DNA of 41,409 nucleotides from JAQUPP01 sp041649955. GTDB lineage: Bacteria; Patescibacteriota; Patescibacteriia; UBA2591; JAQUPP01. Shown piece after piece: positions 36,927 through 41,409 of the stretch (positions are counted from its first letter, which is position 1; the number at the start of each line of letters is the position of its first letter). Location of the stretch: assembly GCA_041649955.1 (NCBI GenBank), contig JBAZMD010000006.1, positions 1-41,409 on the forward strand. The letters are read 5' to 3'. The translations under genes and the position numbers were made by a program. The notes under the pieces are model-generated. The model had not been told where the DNA came from. It searched no databases and saw only the letters and a program-made list of their open reading frames with translations.

Positions 36927-37553
36927 TTACTTACAAAAAACATACCGAGTATTAGAATCAGAATCACCGTTATAACCAAAAAGAGATTTTCCTTGCATAC
37001 CACATGCTACACCAAATATTTGAAGGCAATCCTCTGAATCTTTGATTGGCTCCATGCCAATCAATAATTGTTCAAATACGGATTGATCTTTATACTGTAA
37101 CCGTAGTTGAGGACCGACCTCAGCCGGACAAAGTTTTAAACCAAATTTTTTAGCCCGAGCATAAATACTGTCACGATTTACCAACCCCTCAAAACCAAGC
37201 TCAGCACCACAAACCAGAACGAGGTCAATACTAGTTTCTTTAGCTGTCACTGTAAAATCTGGATGGTAAAGAATATTTATAGCTGGAACATTAACATTAT
37301 ATCCCTCTTTGTCAAGGGCTCTACCGAGATCACCTGCAGTTTTAAAATCAGTCCCAAGTTTAATAGTTTTCCAGGTTTTAAATCGCGGTCGAGATAGAGT
37401 TTCTTTCATGGCCGCTTGAAATAAGGTTGGCCTATCAATCCAAAATTGTATTATTTCCGAGGGTATCCCCTCAACAATTTTAGATATATTCTCAGCAAAT
37501 CGAGCAATTAATTTGCTGATTTGTCCTATTTTAATTTGTTCTGTCTTATCCAT
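36927..37553 (-). CDS. Conserved CPR hypothetical protein
   Basis: A 208-residue soluble protein. 'RPRFKTWKTIKLGTDFKTAGDLGRAL', 'IDLVLVCGAELGFEG', 'YARAKKFGLKLCPAEVGPQLRLQYKDQ' (adjoining pieces) and 'LLIGMEPIKDS' match, from memory, a hypothetical family repeated many times in CPR genomes. Function is unknown. It has a strong promoter at 37664-37692, a leader of about 110 nt with two hairpins, a ribosome site (AAAGGAGG) and a strong terminator, which suggests independent high expression. Confidence 0.8.
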   Translation of the reverse strand: MDKTEQIKIGQISKLIARFAENISKIVEGIPSEIIQFWIDRPTLFQAAMKETLSRPRFKTWKTIKLGTDFKTAGDLGRALDKEGYNVNVPAINILYHPDFTVTAKETSIDLVLVCGAELGFEGLVNRDSIYARAKKFGLKLCPAEVGPQLRLQYKDQSVFEQLLIGMEPIKDSEDCLQIFGVACGMQGKSLFGYNGDSDSNTRYVFCK

Positions 37554-37571
37554 GGCGGTTTTTCCTCCTTT

Positions 37572-37615
37572 CGTAGGTTTTCGCCACTACGATTTTAGCC
37601 ATAACTATTATGGCC
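37572..37615 (-). promoter_or_regulatory. Two-hairpin mRNA leader of the 208-residue protein gene
   Basis: In transcription order: GGCCATAA-TAG-TTATGGCT (37597-37615) then CGTAG...CTACG (37572-37591). The second ends next to the ribosome site AAAGGAGG. Another GGAGGTGAG lies upstream near 37650. This could regulate translation. Confidence 0.45.
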
Positions 37616-37663
37616 ATTTTTATAAAAGAACTAAAAAATATTTTTCTCACCTCCTTTGTTTTT

Positions 37664-37692
37664 ATTTAAGCATATTTTTTCACTCTTGTCAA
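37664..37692 (-). promoter_or_regulatory. Promoter of the 208-residue protein gene
   Basis: -35 TTGACA (37687-37692), 17-nt spacer, -10 TTAAAT (37664-37669). The DNA after the -35 reads AAGAGTGA, like the other two promoters nearby. Confidence 0.7.
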
Positions 37693-37700
37693 CCCCATTT

Positions 37701-37706
37701 TATAAT
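37701..37706 (+). promoter_or_regulatory. -10 box for cysS
   Basis: TATAAT on the plus strand, 17 nt before the cysS ATG. The matching -35 region (TTTCAC) is weak. It is divergent from, and overlaps, the minus-strand promoter at 37664-37692. Confidence 0.45.
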
Positions 37707-37723
37707 GTTAAAATAATTTTAAT

Positions 37724-39160
37724 ATGTTAAAATTTTATAACACTCTCACTCGTCAGAAAGAAGAATTTAAACCGATTAAACCCGGTTTTGTTGGCATTTA
37801 TTCTTGCGGCCCGACGGTTTATTGGTATCAGCACATCGGCAATTTAAGATGCTATATTTTTGCCGATATTTTAAAAAGAGTTTTAGCTTATGATAACTAT
37901 CAAGTTAAACAGGTAATGAATGTCACTGATGTCGGGCATTTAACTTCTGACGCGGACGAGGGCGAAGATAAAATGGAAAAAGCGGCCGAAAAAGAAGGTA
38001 AAAAAGCGGAAGATATTGCCAATTATTACTGGCAAATTTTCAGAGAAGATTTTAAAAAATTAAATATTTCCGAGCCCGATATTTGGTGCAAAGCAACCGA
38101 ACATATTAAAGAACAAATTGAATTGATAAAAAAATTGGAAGAAAAAGGATATACTTATAAAACTTCTGATGGAATTTATTTTGACACTTCCAAATTAAAA
38201 GATTATGGAAAACTGGCCGGACTCAAAAAAGAAGGATTACAGGCCGGTATCAGAGTTGAGATGAAAGATAAAAAAAACAGCACTGATTTTGCTCTTTGGA
38301 AATTTTCTGAAAAACCCGGAGTGCGTCAGCAAGAATGGGAAAGCCCATGGGGAATCGGTTTTCCGGGCTGGCATATTGAATGCTCGGCCATGAGTATGAA
38401 ATACTTGGGAGAAACTTTTGATATTCACACCGGCGGCGAAGATCATATTTCAATTCATCACACCAATGAAATCGCCCAAAGCGAAGCAGCCACTGGCCAA
38501 AAATTCGTCAATTATTGGCTACATGGCGCTTTTTTAACATTTAAAGGCGGCAAGATCAGTAAAAGCACGGGCGGACTTTACACTATTTCAGAATTGGAAA
38601 AAAATAATTTCAATCCCCTGTCTTACAGATATTTGTGCTTAAGCGCTCATTATCGCTCACCGCTTGCTTTTGATTTGGAAAGTTTAACCGCAGCCCAAAA
38701 CGTCTTAAATAATCTTTACCAAATCGTAGGTAATTTCCCTAGACCAACCACCATAATAGAAGAAGTTGAAGAAAAATTTTTAGCAGCCATTAATGACGAT
38801 TTAAATATGCCCGAAGCTTTAGCGGTTGTTTGGGATTTATTGAAAGAAAAATATCCTGATGAACAAAAAATGGCCACACTTTTAAAATTTGATAAAATTT
38901 TAGGTTTAGATTTAGATAAAATTACACCTCTAAAAAGTTCCACTGAAAATGGAATTATCATAAAAATTCCAGAAAATGAAAATATTCCCGAAAAAGTAAT
39001 GGAATTAATTAAAAAACGAGAAGAATTAAGAAAACAAAAAAAATATACAGAAGCCGACCAAGTTCGCAAAGAAATTGAAAAAATTGCAGGTCCGGGGTAT
39101 GAAATTCAAGATACTAAAAAAGGACCAAGTATTAGTGGTCCTACTGGTCCCTCAAGATAA
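37724..39160 (+). CDS. cysS: Cysteinyl-tRNA synthetase
   Basis: Charges tRNA-Cys. The 478-residue class I enzyme has the zinc and HIGH region 'YSCGPTVYWYQHIGNLRCY' (Cys28, HIGN 37-40), the second zinc Cys in 'GWHIECSAMSMKYLG', 'HTGGEDHISIHHTNEIAQSEA' (the zinc His, split from the next residues) and KMSKS as 'KISKSTGG'. The C-terminal helical anticodon-binding part is present ('KKREELRKQKKYTEADQVRKEIE'). It is the only convincing protein gene on the plus strand, transcribed away from the 36.9 kb gene and convergent with tmk. Confidence 0.97.
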   Translation: MLKFYNTLTRQKEEFKPIKPGFVGIYSCGPTVYWYQHIGNLRCYIFADILKRVLAYDNYQVKQVMNVTDVGHLTSDADEGEDKMEKAAEKEGKKAEDIANYYWQIFREDFKKLNISEPDIWCKATEHIKEQIELIKKLEEKGYTYKTSDGIYFDTSKLKDYGKLAGLKKEGLQAGIRVEMKDKKNSTDFALWKFSEKPGVRQQEWESPWGIGFPGWHIECSAMSMKYLGETFDIHTGGEDHISIHHTNEIAQSEAATGQKFVNYWLHGAFLTFKGGKISKSTGGLYTISELEKNNFNPLSYRYLCLSAHYRSPLAFDLESLTAAQNVLNNLYQIVGNFPRPTTIIEEVEEKFLAAINDDLNMPEALAVVWDLLKEKYPDEQKMATLLKFDKILGLDLDKITPLKSSTENGIIIKIPENENIPEKVMELIKKREELRKQKKYTEADQVRKEIEKIAGPGYEIQDTKKGPSISGPTGPSR

Positions 39161-39170
39161 TTTAAAGAAA

Positions 39171-39866
39171 TTATCCTAAGCTTGGATATTTTCTTTTAAA
39201 ACTTTTCCAAATTTTCTCCTCTATCTCCTCTCTGCTTAAAAGTTTATTGCCCGAGGCGCATTCAATCAATAAAAAATCTTTGGGGAAAAATTTTACGATT
39301 TCCAAATAATTTTTTTCCGCTTGCTGCAAGTGTTTGATATCCTGTTCATGGATATCTCTTTTTTTACCGTGCAAATATTCGCGCGCTCCTTTTTGAGCCA
39401 CTAATTGATAAGCCACTTTGGCCGGCACGTGAAGAAAAAAATTAATATTCGGTTTGGGAATGCCCAAAATTTTATATTCCAAATCATTAATCCATTTGAA
39501 AAAATTACGCCGAGTAATTTTATTTTTAATTTTAACGCTCTGATGCCCCAAGTTGGAAGCCACATAGCGATTGGCTAAAACTATATTGCCTTGTTTCAGC
39601 CATTTTTTAATTTGCGCGGAAATATCAAATCTGTCCAAAGCGTAAAAAAGAGAAGCTTTATAAGGTCCGACTTCTTTCCATCCGCCATATTCGCCGGTTA
39701 AATATTTTTCCACGAAATAAGCAGAAGACTTTCCGTATTGCGGAAAGTCCACTGTTTTTATATGAGAAGTTATTTTTTTTAATTTTTTAATCAAACGATT
39801 AAATTGTTCGCTTTTTCCCGAGCCATCAGTTCCTTCTAAAACGATGAATAGCCCTTTCTTCTTCAT
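39171..39866 (-). CDS. tmk: Thymidylate kinase
   Basis: Makes dTDP from dTMP. The 231-residue protein has the P-loop 'GTDGSGKS' (12-19), 'FPQYGKSSAYFVEKYL', the 'DR' motif in 'LFYALDRFDIS', 'GNIVLANRYVASNLGHQ' and the LID stretch 'REYLHGKKRDIHE'. It is somewhat longer than the usual 205-215. It directly follows rplA (3 nt), where many bacteria have rplJ. Confidence 0.92.
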   Translation of the reverse strand: MKKKGLFIVLEGTDGSGKSEQFNRLIKKLKKITSHIKTVDFPQYGKSSAYFVEKYLTGEYGGWKEVGPYKASLFYALDRFDISAQIKKWLKQGNIVLANRYVASNLGHQSVKIKNKITRRNFFKWINDLEYKILGIPKPNINFFLHVPAKVAYQLVAQKGAREYLHGKKRDIHEQDIKHLQQAEKNYLEIVKFFPKDFLLIECASGNKLLSREEIEEKIWKSFKRKYPSLG

Positions 39867-39869
39867 AAA

Positions 39870-40547
<678 letters not shown>

Positions 40548-40571
40548 AAATCTTTCTTAAATATAGGATTA

Positions 40572-40997
40572 TTAATTTTTAACTTCTATGCCCATTTGTC
40601 TGGCTGTGCCTTCAATAATTTTGCAGGCCGCTTCCAAATTATCAGTATTCAAATCCGGTAATTTTATTTTGGCAATTTCTCTGATTTGAGCTTTGGTCAC
40701 TTTCCCGACTTTCACTTGCAAAGGTTTTCCTGAACCTTTTTCAATGCCGGCCGCTTTTTTAAGCAATTCCGAAGCAGGAGGAGTTTTGAGAACAAAAGAA
40801 TAAGTCCTGTCTTCAAAAACAGTAATTTCCGCCGGAATAATGTTGCCAATTTTATCTTTAGTGGCGTCATTAAATTTTTTGCAAAATTCCGCGATATTTA
40901 AACCGTGTTGGCCTAATGCCGGACCGACTGGCGGCGCGGGATTAGCTTGTCCTGCCTGAATTTGAAGTTTAATAACGCTTTTTATTTTTTTAGCCAT
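40572..40997 (-). CDS. rplK: 50S ribosomal protein L11
   Basis: 141 residues: 'IKLQIQAGQANPAPPVGPALGQHGLNI', 'FCKKFNDATKDKIGNIIPAEITVF', 'SFVLKTPPASELLKKAAGI', 'LNTDNLEAACKIIEGTARQMGIEV' are the standard L11 blocks. It forms part of the GTPase-associated centre. Copy C of the structured element separates it from nusG. Confidence 0.97.
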   Translation of the reverse strand: MAKKIKSVIKLQIQAGQANPAPPVGPALGQHGLNIAEFCKKFNDATKDKIGNIIPAEITVFEDRTYSFVLKTPPASELLKKAAGIEKGSGKPLQVKVGKVTKAQIREIAKIKLPDLNTDNLEAACKIIEGTARQMGIEVKN

Positions 40998-41007
40998 ATA
41001 TGTACCA

Positions 41008-41209
41008 AAATTATTTTAAAATTTAATCCGCCAGCTGACGGAGCAAAATTTTTAACTATAATTTTGCGTACCCGCCCAAGTTTTGGCGATAGATAACTTA
41101 AATTTTTTAAATGGTTAATTTATATTATTTAGACAATTAAATTTTTAGTTTGAAATCTGGGCGGGTAAAGGTTTTGTAGCTCCGACTTAACGTCCGGAGA
41201 CAAAGCCCT
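41008..41209 (-). repeat. Structured intergenic element, copy C (between nusG and rplK)
   Basis: About 202 nt, almost the same as copy A. The first hairpin spans 41171-41206, and its ACAAAGC arm still pairs with GTTTTGT through a G-T pair. It again lies 3 nt after the stop codon, here of nusG. ACCCGCCC/GGGCGGGT, GCAAAATT/AAATTTTGC and TCCGTC-AGCT-GGCGGA follow. The change from C to T in the last stem keeps a G-T pair. Confidence 0.8.
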
Positions 41210-41409
41210 TTAAATCTTCTTAATCTGTAAAAAGTCTAATTCAATAGGAGTTTCGCGGCCGAAGACGGAAATCAAAACTTTTAATCTTCCTCTCATTTCG
41301 TCAACTTCCTCTACTCTGCCTTCAAAACCCTTAAACGGTCCATCATTGATTTTAACAGGAGAACCGATGCTGATATCAATTTTATATTTGGGTTCTTCAA
41401 CACCCATTC
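41210..41409 (-). CDS. nusG: Transcription antitermination protein NusG, C-terminal part
   Basis: Partial at the window edge; about 66 residues are seen and the start lies outside. The KOW domain is clear: 'IGSPVKINDGPFKGFEGRVEEVD' (in two adjoining pieces), 'RLKVLISVFGRETPIELDFLQIKKI'. NusG couples RNA polymerase to Rho and the ribosome. Order nusG-rplK-rplA is the standard one. Confidence 0.93.
   Translation of the reverse strand, partial: MGVEEPKYKIDISIGSPVKINDGPFKGFEGRVEEVDEMRGRLKVLISVFGRETPIELDFLQIKKI

Noticed and set aside
37556..37650. Leader peptide 'MAIIVMAKIVVAKTYERRKNRHG' overlapping the start of the 208-residue protein gene
   Set aside because: No ribosome site at a proper distance, and the bases are explained by two hairpins.

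Overview
The window looks like chromosome from an ultrasmall bacterium of the Candidate Phyla Radiation (Patescibacteria), most likely a Parcubacteria-like lineage. The basis is inference: AT-rich DNA, compact genes nearly all on the minus strand, slimmed core proteins (RpoA without a C-terminal domain, a short L13), small families common in these genomes (a DUF5652-like protein, a stand-alone EF-Tu domain 2 protein, a 'KPxIYLYP' exported protein), and many short palindromic repeats, several of them inserted in frame into core genes (dnaG, ppsA, murB).

Layout. 1-4.7 kb: tRNA-Asn, then rpoD, a GNAT-like protein, dnaG and rpiB, a variant of the dnaG-rpoD operon. 4.7-10.3 kb: accessory block with small membrane proteins, then a cupin, a sugar-phosphate cyclase (AroB-like), a radical SAM/SPASM-like protein and a SAM methyltransferase, which may form a small-molecule pathway, followed by three AT-rich hypothetical genes. 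10.3-18.4 kb: an ABC exporter, a tRNA-dihydrouridine synthase, a peptidase S51, a SIMPL-domain protein and several single-anchor exported proteins. 18.4-19.7 kb: a GC-rich hairpin island, tRNA-Ser, a LAGLIDADG endonuclease gene whose end lies inside the tRNA, and a promoter-driven unit that looks like an unknown structured RNA. 19.7-28.6 kb: patatin, PEP synthase, groES-groEL, a NIF3-like protein, small proteins and ftsE. 28.6-29.2 kb: a tRNA cluster in which a complete tRNA-Thr lies inside another tRNA-Thr gene, plus a palindromic element abutting tRNA-Gly. 29.2-33.6 kb: def and the alpha-operon region (infA, rpmJ, rpsM, rpsK, rpsD, rpoA, rplQ, rplM). 33.8-37.6 kb: a membrane protein, murB and three single-gene units, each with its own promoter and terminator. 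37.7-41.4 kb: cysS (the only convincing plus-strand protein gene), tmk, rplA, rplK and the end of nusG.

The strongest novelties are: (1) the nested tRNA-Thr locus; (2) a structured element of about 200 nt present three times, each copy starting 3 nt after the stop codon of a transcription or translation gene (rpoA, rpsK, nusG), with a paired stem kept despite sequence change; (3) the unit at 19.43-19.71 kb, with a consensus promoter, a closing stem and a terminator; and (4) repeats that are tolerated inside essential proteins. All were read by eye. No folding, covariance or database search was run.
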